A stretch of 64,000 nt of DNA from Rhododendron vialii (lineage: Eukaryota > Streptophyta > Magnoliopsida > Ericales > Ericaceae). The position numbers and the translations under genes were made by a program. Position 1 is the stretch's first letter, and the number at the start of each line of letters is the position of its first letter. Positions 34,951 through 45,859 of this stretch are shown here, one piece after another. The notes under the pieces are model-generated. The model was not told where the DNA came from, did no database searches, and saw nothing but the letters and a program-made list of their open reading frames with translations. Where the stretch lies: NCBI RefSeq assembly GCF_030253575.1, contig NC_080564.1, positions 5,624,501 to 5,688,500 on the forward strand, given 5' to 3'.

Positions 34951-35347
34951 GAACATCTCCAAGGAAAATAACAAATTTATATACCCCTACCATATTAGCT
35001 TTGTTGACACATGTGATAATACTCATTTGGAACAATTGCATCCAAAGGACTATTCAAATCCAAATTTTTATGACTTTTTGACTTTAAGGGACTCAGTTTG
35101 CCAAATAAATTAATCCATTAACTAATCATAAAAATCATACCATGTGAGTTGGCATTTTAAAATAATAATTTCTTTCTTTCCAAATTTGAAGAATGAAAGA
35201 ACTACACCAAAATAGTGTATCAAATTTGCTAGTACTTTTCTTTGAGTTCATTTAACCTACCTGGCTCTTCAATTTTAACTTACCTGGCTCTTCAATTTTA
35301 ACTTGGTAACGTTTTTGATTTGATATCTATCTCCATTAGAGATGCTC
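34951..35347. mobile_element. Tourist-like MITE upstream of HAT5
   Basis: Ends GAACATCTCCAAGG and CCATTAGAGATGCTC with TTA on both sides (34948-34950, 35348-35350). Same family as 61340-61696. It ends about 220 bp before the HAT5 TATA box. A 25-bp tandem repeat (CTTACCTGGCTCTTCAATTT) lies at about 35258-35305. Confidence 0.75.
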
Positions 35348-35566
35348 TTAGGATATGACTAGTCTTTATTGATTTTTGAAATTAAAAAAGAGTTTTGAAA
35401 GATACTCTTGAGTGAAAAAAAAATTCAATGCAACAGTTATTTTGTAATGTCCCCTCATGTGACGTGAACCACCTCATGTATATTTAGATCTCAATCCACG
35501 TAAAAGATGCGTTACAAATAACAGTGAGTGGAGGGCGTTGACGTAATTTGGCAAGTGAAACCGCTA

Positions 35567-35574
35567 CTATAAAT
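35567..35574 (+). promoter_or_regulatory. Probable TATA box of the HAT5 gene
   Basis: CTATAAAT about 490 bp upstream of the HAT5 start codon. Transcription would begin near 35600. A GTGACGTGAA motif stands about 110 bp further upstream. The leader probably has an intron (donor at about 35699, acceptor CAG ending 35794). Confidence 0.55.
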
Positions 35575-35830
35575 TGCACTGCTTCCACCTCGATCAATTT
35601 TAGCCGCAACACCCACCCACAACAGGCATACAGAGAGACACAGGTGTGTATAACCACCGGTGCTCGTCGTCGCCAGGATCTGACCCATCGGTGGCCGGTG
35701 CGTTACTCTCTTCGATACCTTACTTGCGTTTTTACAACTTATAAGTCACTGTTTCAAGGCCTCAGAAATCACATCTTAATCTGTTTCGTTTTCAGGCGGA
35801 ATCTCGGACGGGGTATTCAGTGGTGGCGTG

Positions 35831-35917
35831 ATGGGGTTTTGTGTCTGTCCGTTGCAGCCTACGGCGAGGTTGCTGTGGAGTACCAGTTTCTTCCGTCATA
35901 AGCTCATGCTTTTCTAA
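35831..35917 (+). CDS. Leader uORF of HAT5 (candidate CPuORF), 28 aa
   Basis: ATG at 35831, TAA at 35915-35917, in the 5' leader about 137 bp before the main ATG. The peptide starts MGFCVCPLQPT and includes RLLWSTSFFRHK. Arabidopsis ATHB1 is known to be repressed in translation by a conserved-peptide uORF (CPuORF33); position, size and compact basic/aromatic composition fit a counterpart. I cannot recall the Arabidopsis peptide well enough to claim identity. Confidence 0.6.
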   Translation: MGFCVCPLQPTARLLWSTSFFRHKLMLF

Positions 35918-36054
35918 GATCAAAACTAATAAATAAAATCTAAATATAAATCATCATAGCTCTCGTCTTCGGTTCTGTTTCTATACACTTTCGTAGACAT
36001 ATATACGTGACGTGATAGCCGCCGGAGATCTGAAATTGACGGTGATAAAGAAGT

Positions 36055-39000
36055 ATGGATTGTGGCCGCCTTTTCTTCAACCCCTCGTCGTGCCACGGCA
36101 ACGTCATGTTGTTCGGGAACGGAGATCCCGTTTTCCGAGGTGATGATATACTCTTTATCTTTCATCCTCTTTTCATTTTTACTCTTAGTTAACGCCGTAA
36201 CGAGTTATTTACTCTCTCTCTGTCTCATTTTATTTATTTTCTATAAGAACTCGTGTCATTTTGACGTTTAAAAATAAACCACTACCCCTGAATTGATTGT
36301 TGAATTTTCTATTATCGTTCAAAAGATATCAATTACTGTAATACTTTCGAATGGTGCAACAAAGTTCGAAATTATTGTCGGGAACACTCTTTTTGGGGGT
36401 CGGAATGACTCGGTTTTTCATATAAAGCAAATAACACGGAAATCAAATAATACGGGACACAGGGAGTATGAGATTAATAAGGAAGTTAAATCATTGAATC
36501 ATAATTGTGTTTTCTTTCATGTAATAATGAATTGATTGAAACATGCCTGTGGTTACATGTTGTAGATCTTGTGAAGCAAACACCGTTTGCGGTGTCATTG
36601 TTCAATTTATGCCCTAGTAGGGTGACAGGTTGTTCCTTATGGTTTTTGGAAGCTACCTCGCAAGAGTACCTCCAAGCCAAACATACCACAAAAATTCCCC
36701 AGCGAGTAGAAACCCCTACGGTCATGTTTATTGATCCAAAAAATAATTACTCAATTAATGAACCATATATTCTATACAGGGTTACTGTTCATATTGGGAA
36801 AATTATCCAATACCACGTATAAATTATTTTGTGGCATACTTTTTTTGTTTTTGTTTTTGTTTTATAACCTATGTCTAATTTATTTTTGGAAGAGTTTAGA
36901 TAATTTTGGACTAAAAATAGAATGACAAAGGTATTTTGGTGACGAAAATTTCAGAGCTATTGGGATTCAAACTTATTGTTATGAGTGTGTTTTTTCCTCT
37001 GGAAGGAAAAATGAATTCTCAAAAGTAGTCCTTTGTTTTGTGATATGTTAGCAGGGCCAAGATCGGCGATGAACATGGAGGAAACCTTAAAGAGGCGACC
37101 TTTTTTTAGCTCGCCAGATGAATTGCTCGACGAAGAATATTACGATGAACAGTCGCCGGAGAAGAAACGCCGCCTCTCTCCTGAGCAGGTCAGTATTCCA
37201 GTGACAGTGACTCACCCATTTTGCAATTAGACACTTGATACTTTGTTCTAGCTTGACCAGATATATGCATATTCCCTTCAGATATATTCTTCTTGTTTTT
37301 TTGTTGATTCTTTTTGATATATTCACAATGCACATGTTCTGTTTAGAAAATGATTTTGGCACCTCAGTGCTCCAATCCTTTCCATGTATGTGGGTCTCAA
37401 GGACGATTTCGAAGTCACATGACTCATGTGTCGATAGCAGTGCTCATCACGATAAATATTTTTTTTTTGAATCGATCGGACCCACATCCTAGAAGCATCA
37501 AATTCTCCTCTCTTTTTGGTTAAAATTGACATCCAATAAGGAATAAAAAATACAAAGTGGGAAAACAAGTTAAAGATTCGATAGTGGAGTGGAGGATTAT
37601 TTTGTTTGATATTATGTATATGTGATGATAGCTTTGATTGGTTGGTATAATTTTGTAAAGGTCCGGTTGTTGGAGAAGAGCTTTGAGGAAGAGAACAAGC
37701 TGGAGCCGGAGAGGAAGAGCCAGCTGGCAAGCAAGTTGGGGCTGCAGCCGAGACAGGTGGCTGTGTGGTTCCAGAACCGCCGTGCGCGGTGGAAGACCAA
37801 GCAGCTTGAGAGGGACTATGATCACCTCAAGTCAGCCTATGATTCCCTCTTGTCTGAGTTTGATTCCATTCGCAAGGAGAACGACAAGCTCAAAGCTGAG
37901 GTAACTATATGCCTTCTCCTTCTTCTTCTTCTTGTTCTCCCCCCCTCCCTTCCCTTTTTCTTAATAAACAAATAAGTGCAAGTTATTGAAAAAATAGAAT
38001 GTGACAATACGAGAGTGTATTATTATGACGTGATTACATGCGAGGACGGAGCCACTATTTATTCTATGGTCAGAAAAGAAAAATAGGCTTCAAAAATATT
38101 AATACATGACACTACTGGGCAACCTTACGGTATCAACAAGCTCAGGTCATTAATATATGCATCCTAGACTAATTAAGGAGTGGTGACGCCTGAATGGAAG
38201 AGTGATATGGTTCAGATGGAGGGTGACAAATGAAACATAAGAAAGAAAAAGAAGAAATTAAGAAACATAAAGATGAGAAGGGTTAAAGGGTTTTTGGCCC
38301 GACGGCATTAGGGGTGCACCTAGGTATCAGGAGTTCAACTACTCTTCTAAGGTATTCTAAAAATACTGGTTTCATCAATATAAAAAAAAAAAAAAAAGAT
38401 GAGAAGGGACAAATCCTAATTTGTTGAACTTTGCTAGAGATATAACTTCAAATAGAATTATGGTACAACGGTTTGGTTCACTACTAACTCTTAATGAACT
38501 AAAATGGACTTCAAATAGAATTATGGTACGATGGTTTGACTCACTACTAATTCCTAATGAACTAAACGGACTTCAAATAGAATTATGGTACGGAGAAAGA
38601 TCGATCAAGCCAAGGTGTTTGTACTTAAAACATCCACATATATTTGCTACATTTATAATCTCTTTGATATTTATACCGTCTGCCGCATTTCTCATTACAT
38701 GTACATATGCACTTTAATAACTACGAATAGCTTACAATTAATTTAGCTTTTACCTTTTTATTGATACATATTTTGTATTTTAAAGGTAGATCTGAGGCTT
38801 GAATCAGACAAACTCAATCATAATTTCCCGATTCATAAGCAACTGGCCAGGCTGTGTAGATAACCGAGACCATTCTTTATTGTGGGTCCTTAAACTATAA
38901 GATTCGTCCTTAGCTACAAACACTGTAGACGTATGTCGATTAGCTCAGCTGTACCCGTGTTTTCGTATGAACATGTCCGGGAACATTATCAATCTGTTCT

Positions 39001-39942
39001 CAAACCCCACCTTGAATATAAAGATAGGTTTCATTGTCTAAAAGCCCCACACAATATACTGTTAGTCACGTAACGCGTGTGGGTGAGCATGAACAGTAGC
39101 GTGACCTTTAAAGCGTCTTTCAAAAATATCTTAAGCTACGAAAGTTTGCGAGAGCAAAAAATTAAGAGCGGGAGCAAAGGTCCTGGAAGATTAACCATGG
39201 GGTATGGTATATAACCTCCTTTAAATGTAGTTTATGAGGCTCTGTTTCTCTAATGAGCTGTTTTACTTTTTTGTGGAATTTTCAAGCGTGTTTTTCAGTT
39301 TTTTTAGCTAAATAGTAAGAAGGGCTTATTCTGGTTCCTTTGGTTTATTTGGCCGCATTTATCATCAATTTAGGTTCATATTTTCTTCAGATTCCTCTAA
39401 GTGATTGAACGGTAAAGATAAAACTTCTAAGAAAAAAAGGGGGCCTTATTAATGAGGAAAAAGATTCAGGGAAAAAAAGGCTTTTTTGACAACCAAACGG
39501 AGCCTAATCTAAGGGGCCTTATTAATGACGTAATATTGCCTGTAATGTATGAATCTAACTATGGTGAGAACTACAGGTGGTTTTCTTGACAGAGAAGGTG
39601 CAAGCTAGAGACCTGGCCGGGGTACCACCAATTTCAGGGCCAAAATCAGAGCCACTCCCGGCAGAGCCGCCCCATGTGAAGGCGGAGGACCGCCTGAGCA
39701 CCGGAAGTGGTGGAAGTGCGGTGGTGGACATCGAGGAGGGTCCACATCTTGTGGACAGTGGCGACTCGTATTTTCTCAACGCTGCCTACCCCGCTGGATG
39801 CGTGGGTCCAGTAGACGGGGTCCAATCGGAAGAAGATGACGGCAGTGACAACGGCCGGAATTACTTCTCTCATGTGTTTGCGGCGGCGGAAGGGCAGAAC
39901 CATGGGGAGGGGGAGACACTGGGGTGGTGGGTCTGGTCTTAA
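36055..39942 (+). CDS. HAT5: HD-Zip class I transcription factor, ATHB1/HAT5 type
   Basis: Nuclear transcription factor binding pseudopalindromic AATNATT sites as a dimer; the family acts in leaf and hypocotyl growth. Exons 36055-36139, 37055-37188, 37661-37900, 39577-39942; all GT-AG, frame kept, 274 residues (ATHB1 272). The N-terminus [16 protein letters not shown] and then [19 protein letters not shown] match ATHB1 closely. Homeodomain about residues 62-121 with [10 protein letters not shown] and recognition helix [11 protein letters not shown] (108-118). The leucine zipper follows directly: L122, L129, L136, I143, L150, L157, crossing the exon 3-4 junction. The acidic Ser/Gly-rich C-terminal half ends in GWWVWS, the tryptophan-rich end found in ATHB1 relatives. 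Intron 3 (1.68 kb) holds a tandem repeat and a possible MITE. Confidence 0.95.
38445..38597. repeat. 63-bp tandem repeat in HAT5 intron 3
   Basis: ACTTCAAATAGAATTATGGT starts at 38445, 38508 and 38570, giving two full units and a partial third, with several substitutions between them. Confidence 0.88.
39237..39505. mobile_element. Possible MITE in HAT5 intron 3
   Basis: The block starts AGGCTCTGTTT and ends AAACGGAGCCT, short inverted ends often seen in Tourist-like elements. The target duplication is not clear. Confidence 0.35.
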
Positions 39943-41316
39943 TTATAATACATTAAGAAGTCAGTTTGAGTAAAAACCTGTTTTTCATCATGTTTTAAAG
40001 CGGTTCAATGTTCTGCATGTGGTCTATTATATGCAATTATGGGGACTCTAAAAAAGGGGAACAAATTTATGATCTATGTGAAATGGTTACTCCACTATTT
40101 ATCTCGTTTTACTTCGTGATCTAATTCGCTATAACATTTATATTGCCATCGACAAAACTTAACAAAGAAAACCGATTTATGTAGCTGACCGGGTTGATTT
40201 AATTTTGTTATGCCTCATTGATCGACGTCGATAGGTCTCAACAAAGAAATCCAATTCACGCAATTGACCCGGCTGGATTTAGTTTGTTATGACTCATAGA
40301 TTGTTTTCCTCCCCACTAAAAGCAATAGTGCAAGATGCAAAATTGGACCAGAGAACAGTTCGAGACCCTTTCTATCATGTTTATGGTCTTGTCAAGTCAA
40401 TCAGCAATCACTATTTGTGTTCAAGATTAATATCATAATGCTCATATTATACTTTAGCACTAGGTTAAATGAATTTTGGAAGCATATTTCCGGCACAGCA
40501 GGTCTGTTGTGCTTTCAAATTGGACATCAACTCAAGCCTAAAATATGATTTGTACCGTTTCTATGTTTTTAGTGCTCGATAAAAAGAATATTCTTGTAAA
40601 AAATCAAATTAATCTGACATCAATAACCACATGCATATTTTTTCTTGAGGAAAACAATACCAAGCATCTAATTTTGTGGGGAAAAAAGAGTAGCTATATC
40701 TTGACTGAGTTTCCCTAGTTATTTCTACAGTAATTGTAGTAATTTTTTTTCTCGGCCAATGCCGAGTTAGCATTGTTAGTTGTAGTTAATGTGATTTGGA
40801 TTCCGATCAAATACATGAAAGTACATGATGCCTCTCACTTAATTACTACTTCACTCCATTACATTTAGTGATAAACAGTAAAGTTTTGAGTTTTCAATGA
40901 TGTAAGGACATCTTGTCACTACGTTAAGTTTGGATCTTTCCCACCCACTCCATTACAGAGATTAAACCTAACCCAAGTCCCCCTACTAAAACCATCAAGT
41001 TTTTCCATTAAACCCATGACAAACAATGTCATTTGTCAGCTGATTATGTTATTTCAAGAATTGATCATCTTTAATAAAACTGACAAGCATGTGTAAGTTG
41101 ATCTTTTCTCTCTTTTCGCCTATTTTCCAGGTACTTATTTGCTTCCTGACATGCTGAAATGAAATGGATTTCATTCATAAATGATGGAATTCCAAGAAAT
41201 GAATCTCCCGTTCGGCTACTGAATCTCGGGTGAAGCAAAAGAGCTTTCAAAGTGGTTACTGGGTTTTGGCTATTCAGAAAAGAGAATTAAGATATAAATA
41301 CTCAGAATCTGTACTC
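39943..41316. other. Intergenic, no gene seen
   Basis: HAT5 3' flank and ATL upstream region. AT-rich, with no recognised coding motif or repeat ends. Confidence 0.5.
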
Positions 41317-41817
41317 ATGAGCAGTGTAGGATTGGGTTTAGCCACACAGGTTGTGGTCATGTCTATTATGATTTCCGTGATTGTATTATTTGTGGGTATT
41401 GGAGCTCTGGTATTGATTCATATCTGCGGTGTTGGGAGGGCCTTCAGAAGATCAGGAAACGGAAACAGAAACGCGATGGACCGGGGGAGTTTCGGAAGCA
41501 GAAGCATGTCTCAGGGTGATCTAGAGAATCTCCCTTGCTTTGATTTCAAAGCAAGAGTGGAAGGGAGTAGTCCAGTGGACTGTGCTGTTTGTCTGGAGAA
41601 TTTCAAGGTGGGTGATAAGTGCAGATTGTTGCCGCTTTGCAAGCACAGTTTTCATGCCCAGTGTGTGGATTTGTGGCTTTTGAAAACACCCATTTGCCCG
41701 GTCTGTCGAACTAGGACTGCAAGTGGGCGTTCCACTGAAATTGGGGACAGCCAAACAGGGGATGCTGACCATTTCAGTGACTCTGGTGAAGTTGGAATTG
41801 AGCAGCGTCAGAACTAG
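41317..41817 (+). CDS. ATL-type RING-H2 E3 ubiquitin ligase
   Basis: Membrane-anchored RING-H2 ligase of the ATL family, single exon, 166 residues. One transmembrane helix at about residues 10-37 (VVVMSIMISVIVLFVGIGAL). An ATL GLD-like stretch (LENLPCFDF, 69-77) precedes the RING. Zinc ligands are C89, C92, C108, H110, H113, C116, C127 and C130, the exact C-x2-C-x15-C-x-H-x2-H-x2-C-x10-C-x2-C pattern, with DLWL (118-121) at the E2-contact position. An in-frame ATG at 41230 would add 29 residues; I prefer 41317 because ATL proteins usually begin a few residues before the helix. Substrate unknown. An acidic Ser-rich tail follows. Confidence 0.88.
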   Translation: MSSVGLGLATQVVVMSIMISVIVLFVGIGALVLIHICGVGRAFRRSGNGNRNAMDRGSFGSRSMSQGDLENLPCFDFKARVEGSSPVDCAVCLENFKVGDKCRLLPLCKHSFHAQCVDLWLLKTPICPVCRTRTASGRSTEIGDSQTGDADHFSDSGEVGIEQRQN

Positions 41818-42249
41818 GAATCTAAATATCCGCTGCTATGTATGGTTTTTTTGTCCTCTGACATCACTACACCCTGCTATACCGGTGCTATCGAAAATTA
41901 ACACCTGTATCGGCCAGTTCCCGCTATGTATTGCTTTGAAACGATGTTTTGCTCTCTACAGGGCAGCAACGCCGCAACGTGACCGCTACGGCCACTTCGG
42001 TGCTCTGGCGCCAAAAATTACTTTAAAAAATTCACGATCACTACACCACACCAGATTTCTGCTATGTGTTGTTCAATACTCCCGCTACAACTAGAACCAA
42101 TAGGGTTTAACTCAGCTACGTTTGAATTTGACTTCTTTACATGCTTTACGGTTTTACCATTAATTACTTCTTGTGACTAGTTACAGTTTAAAAGGTTAAA
42201 TTCCAGCAACTAGTGTTAGTTGACCTTATTTACAATTGGGATACAACTG

Positions 42250-42720
42250 GTGATATCATACGCATCAACCACCACACCAAGTACTCGTCTCCTAGCAAGA
42301 ATCGAACCCTCACCTTCTATGTGAAGAGGTGAGAAAGTGTCATTGGGCTACAAGCCTGTTGGCTTTTTGGCCCTGCTTAATGATTGGATAATATTGGATT
42401 GAACTTGTCGCGCATGTAACCAGAATATCTTGGGCCTTGGGCAGTTGGGCCGAGGTTCTTCGAAGCGAAGATGAGTGACGGGCTCAGGCTGGGCTTGTTT
42501 CGATGGGCTAGAGTTGGGCTAACCCCAGCCGGCCGTTGCGTGCTCTAGGAATTTTCCAAGTTCTAGTGCTTTCACCACAAAATAGTGATACCAATACCAA
42601 CAAGTAGAGATTGAACTACCAATGAAGACGCCAAAAAGATAATAATGTTAGTACACTTCATGTGATATGTCAAATTTCAATTTTGGTTTTCGTTTAGGTT
42701 GTGGTTATATCATGATTGTT
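42250..42720. repeat. Direct repeat R1, copy 1
   Basis: About 450 bp highly similar to 47700-48140: CACACCAAGTACTCG, AACCAGAATATCTTGGGCCT and GTTGGGCTAACCCCAGCCGG appear in both. The copies flank the MMP gene. No coding content recognised. The stretch 41818-42249 shows no gene. Confidence 0.85.
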
Positions 42721-42775
42721 TGGCTCGACAAGTGATATCTCGCCTCGTCTCTAGAATTCATTTTGTTCGCGTCTT

Positions 42776-43150
42776 CGTTATACTGAAAACACCATTTAAC
42801 CAACTCTAGCAAATTACGGAACCGTGATCACTAACTTTCCTAATGACGCCTTGTCAAATGTGTGATTTTCCCAAAACGAGAATACGTGATATGAAGCAGC
42901 TGACAGGAGTGAGGTTCCAGAAACAGAAAAGATGAAGGTGGCATCAGTTCACCTGTTTTCGCCCACCACTTGGGAAAGAGGCTTGTTTGGTTTGGACCAC
43001 AGGATAGAGGCCTGTTTGGATACGGCTCAATTCATAACACTTGTGCTTTTGTCATCTGTCATCACTACCTCTCATTTGATTCTACAGCCGAACACAAATG
43101 CACCTAAATTACTGTCCAATATCTTTAGACCATGGAACGTCAGCAGATGA
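42776..43150. repeat. Dispersed repeat R2, copy 1
   Basis: Shares ordered motifs with 55260-55800, 61805-62130 and (in part) 63640-63900: ACTGAAAACACCATTTAAC, CACTAACTTTCCTAATG, GCCCACCACTTGGG, GAGGCCTGTTTGGATACGGC. Unknown element or old promoter duplication. Confidence 0.65.
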
Positions 43151-43200
43151 CAGACTATACCATGTGTTTCTAGCGATCCGCTTTTCTCCTTCAACTCCCT

Positions 43201-43910
43201 TTTTTTTTTTTTTTTTAACTGGTTAATACCATATATCATATCCTAAACCCAAAGACATTACAGAATCCATTACAAAATAAATGAGTGAACCAAAACTATC
43301 AAAACTTAAACACAGGCACCTACTGCAAATGTAGGTCGGTGAAATGTCGGGGCGTAAGAACCAATCGCAGAAAAGGTAGTAGAGAATCTTACAAGGACAC
43401 CAAGCACAAATCCTAAATCTTACAAGGACACCCAGCACAAACCTTAAAATAAGCATATATGAAATTTGAAGCACGGATCTGCTATCCCGAAGGGCCACAC
43501 CTGCATGTTCATGACCCAATACACTGGTTCACAACCACAAACCTAGAACGCTACTATGAGGCAAACCCTCACTGACAGAGTGGGCTTTGGTCAAGAGAAG
43601 CAAAACACTGGCAAGCTGTCAAACAGCCAAACCGGTGAATCCTCGTGGCCACGGTGGGCAGGAAGCAGTCCGAGAAGCACAAACAACCAGGAACCAAACA
43701 CGCAACAGCTGAAAACTATTAATTTATTTACCCACCACTGCAACCCATCGGATCTGGTTACCGGACTGAGAGAAACCAGCCGGGATAAACCCCACAATGG
43801 GAGAAACTAACAGAAAAAAAGAATACAAAAACTAGCTCCGATCCACCACAAAGCCCTACTTATTACCATCCGACCGGAGACGAGAAGAGCACGGCTGCCT
43901 CCGAACTGTA
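43201..43910 (-). mobile_element. Possible LINE-like 3' fragment
   Basis: A 16-base T-run followed by AACTGGTTAATACC and gene-like, less AT-rich sequence; read in reverse this is a transcript-like block ending in poly(A). A direct repeat CTTACAAGGACACC occurs inside (43390, 43426). No target duplication or domain found, so the right limit is a guess. Confidence 0.4.
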
Positions 43911-44758
43911 AGGGAAGTGACATAGCTCAGCTGCTGTCAAGATTGTGCAAGGTGTGTGTTAGTTAGATTCTCGTTCGTACCGTTTGTATTCTGTTAAGTG
44001 TTGTAGTTAATTCAGTTTAGTTAGTGAGCTAAAACTCTGTCAAGCTCAGTTAGTTAGTTAGTTGAGTTTAGTGGACTGTAAAGTTTTGGAATGATCTCAT
44101 TTGCGAAGTCAAGCAAGATACGAAGGAAAGATTCTGTTTCTCTGAGTTTGCTGAGGATGACACCGCGTCACATGAGTCGCCGGGGCTGAACTGAGTCGCC
44201 GAGGTTGCCGGAGCTGAAGCTACGATGCTGGAGAACTCCTTGGGGAAGTAAAATTGCCTCCATACTTCTTCAATTCAAGACCCAACTTGTGCGGTAGAAA
44301 ATTTTGAGGGAGAATGAGAATGTGAATCCTCAGGATTGATTCTTCAATTTTGAAGGAATTGTAAAACAGATCGAGTGATTTCATGTTCATAACCAAGAAT
44401 TTGATTTCAAGAGAAACTGGCCCACCACGGTAGAGAAGCGATCGAGCTTTTGAACACATGACCGAGCAGGTCCTATGTGTTTCTACAAATAACAGTGTCC
44501 AAGTTTTCTCTCTTACAAATGAGCAATATGTAATAGGTTAGATGGACACAAATGTTACAACAGAATCGGCCATGAGAAGAGCGAAAGAGAGACTTACTTA
44601 GTACAACACGAAATTAGGTCCAGCATGTGCACAAAACCGGAGCAAAAAAATCATTTTCCGATGATGCTTTCAAATGAAATATATGTTGAAGAGTACACCT
44701 CCTTGAAAGAACAACTCTAATCAACGTGACACAACACCCATATTTTCTTCGTGAAGGC

Positions 44759-44766
44759 TATAAATA
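44759..44766 (+). promoter_or_regulatory. TATA box of the MMP gene
   Basis: TATAAATA, 88 bp upstream of the MMP start codon; transcription would start near 44790. Confidence 0.75.
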
Positions 44767-44846
44767 GGCCCAATACATTAGATTCAAATTCACAAATTCA
44801 CCAAGTACTCGGCCAGATACTAGCTTAGTTTCCTTCTACCCCAAAA

Positions 44847-45788
44847 ATGACAACAAAAGTTTTCCAACTTTTCTTATGCATTTTCCTCATCACATTAGCC
44901 TTCCCTCTCCCCTCTCATGCAAGGCCATCGAAACCCAAGGCTGAAAACCCAACATTCTTTGACTTTATTATGCATTTGGAAGGATGCCACAAAGGCCAGA
45001 CAGTAAAAGGCCTCAAACAACTCAAGACATATCTTGAGGCATTTGGTTATCTGAACTACTCCCCTAACCAAGCCCATGCCAACGACGACAATTTTGACGA
45101 TGCCTTGGAGGCCGCCGTCAAAACATACCAGCTCAATTATCATCTGAAGACTACCGGAATTTTAGATGCCCAAACGGTGTCCAAAATGACTGCCCCTCGA
45201 TGCGGGGTCCCTGACATTGTTAACGGAACCAACTGGATGCGAGCAGGCAAAAAAAAGCCCAATCACACCCATAACACTCTCCACACTGTCTCTCATTTCT
45301 CTTTCTTTCCCGGTAACTTGAAATGGCCCCCAACTAAGTACCAGCTCACTTATGGGTTTCCTCCTGGAACCAACTTGGATGCCATGTCCGCCGTGGCCAG
45401 AGCATTCAACACATGGACTTCTGAAACTCAATTTATATTCTCTGAGAGTCCAAACTTCGAGAGTGCGGATCTTAAAATTGGGTTCTACCGTGGTAACCAT
45501 GGGGACGGGGCACCATTCTATGGTGCTAATGGGGTCCTAGCCCATGCTTTTGCCCCAACTAATGGGAGGTTTCACTACAACGCAGATCATTCATTTTCCG
45601 TGGACCCGACCGCGGGCTCGTTTCATTTGGAGACTGTGGCCTTGCATGAAATTGGGCACCTTCTTGGACTTGGACATAGCGATGTCCAAGATGCTGTCAT
45701 GTGGCCTTCCATTCCTGCAGCAACAACCAAAGGTTTGAATGCCGATGATATACAAGGAATTAAAACTTTATACAACCTTGAGGCGTGA
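44847..45788 (+). CDS. MMP: Plant matrix metalloproteinase (M10A)
   Basis: Secreted zinc endopeptidase acting in the apoplast, single exon as is usual for plant MMPs, 313 residues. Signal peptide about 1-25 (VFQLFLCIFLITLAFPL then SHA). Peptidoglycan-binding-like prodomain about 35-115. Cysteine switch PRCGVPD (117-123, C119) that keeps the zymogen inactive. Catalytic domain about 155-312, with the zinc site HEIGHLLGLGHS (H267, E268, H271, H277) and Met-turn M285 in the order AVMWPS. Structural calcium/zinc sites are suggested by HGDGAPFYG (218-226) and LAHAFAP. The chain ends right after the catalytic domain (LYNLEA), with no hydrophobic C-terminal tail, so unlike many plant MMPs it should not be GPI-anchored. 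The TATA box is 88 bp upstream and AATAAA 28 bp after the stop. No pseudogene signs. Confidence 0.96.
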   Translation: MTTKVFQLFLCIFLITLAFPLPSHARPSKPKAENPTFFDFIMHLEGCHKGQTVKGLKQLKTYLEAFGYLNYSPNQAHANDDNFDDALEAAVKTYQLNYHLKTTGILDAQTVSKMTAPRCGVPDIVNGTNWMRAGKKKPNHTHNTLHTVSHFSFFPGNLKWPPTKYQLTYGFPPGTNLDAMSAVARAFNTWTSETQFIFSESPNFESADLKIGFYRGNHGDGAPFYGANGVLAHAFAPTNGRFHYNADHSFSVDPTAGSFHLETVALHEIGHLLGLGHSDVQDAVMWPSIPAATTKGLNADDIQGIKTLYNLEA

Positions 45789-45815
45789 AATTAATAATAC
45801 ATTGGCTATGTTTTC

Positions 45816-45821
45816 AATAAA
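45816..45821 (+). terminator. Probable poly(A) signal of the MMP gene
   Basis: AATAAA 28 bp after the MMP stop codon. Confidence 0.5.
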
Positions 45822-45859
45822 ATGGTGATCTATGGACGCCATATATATATATGGAAGTA

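Noticed and set aside
35548-35901. 117-codon open frame upstream of HAT5
   Set aside because: It begins at a non-ATG codon before the TATA box and spans the likely leader intron; no protein motif.
45841-45856. ATATATAT run after the MMP gene
   Set aside because: Short simple repeat with no further support as a regulatory element.
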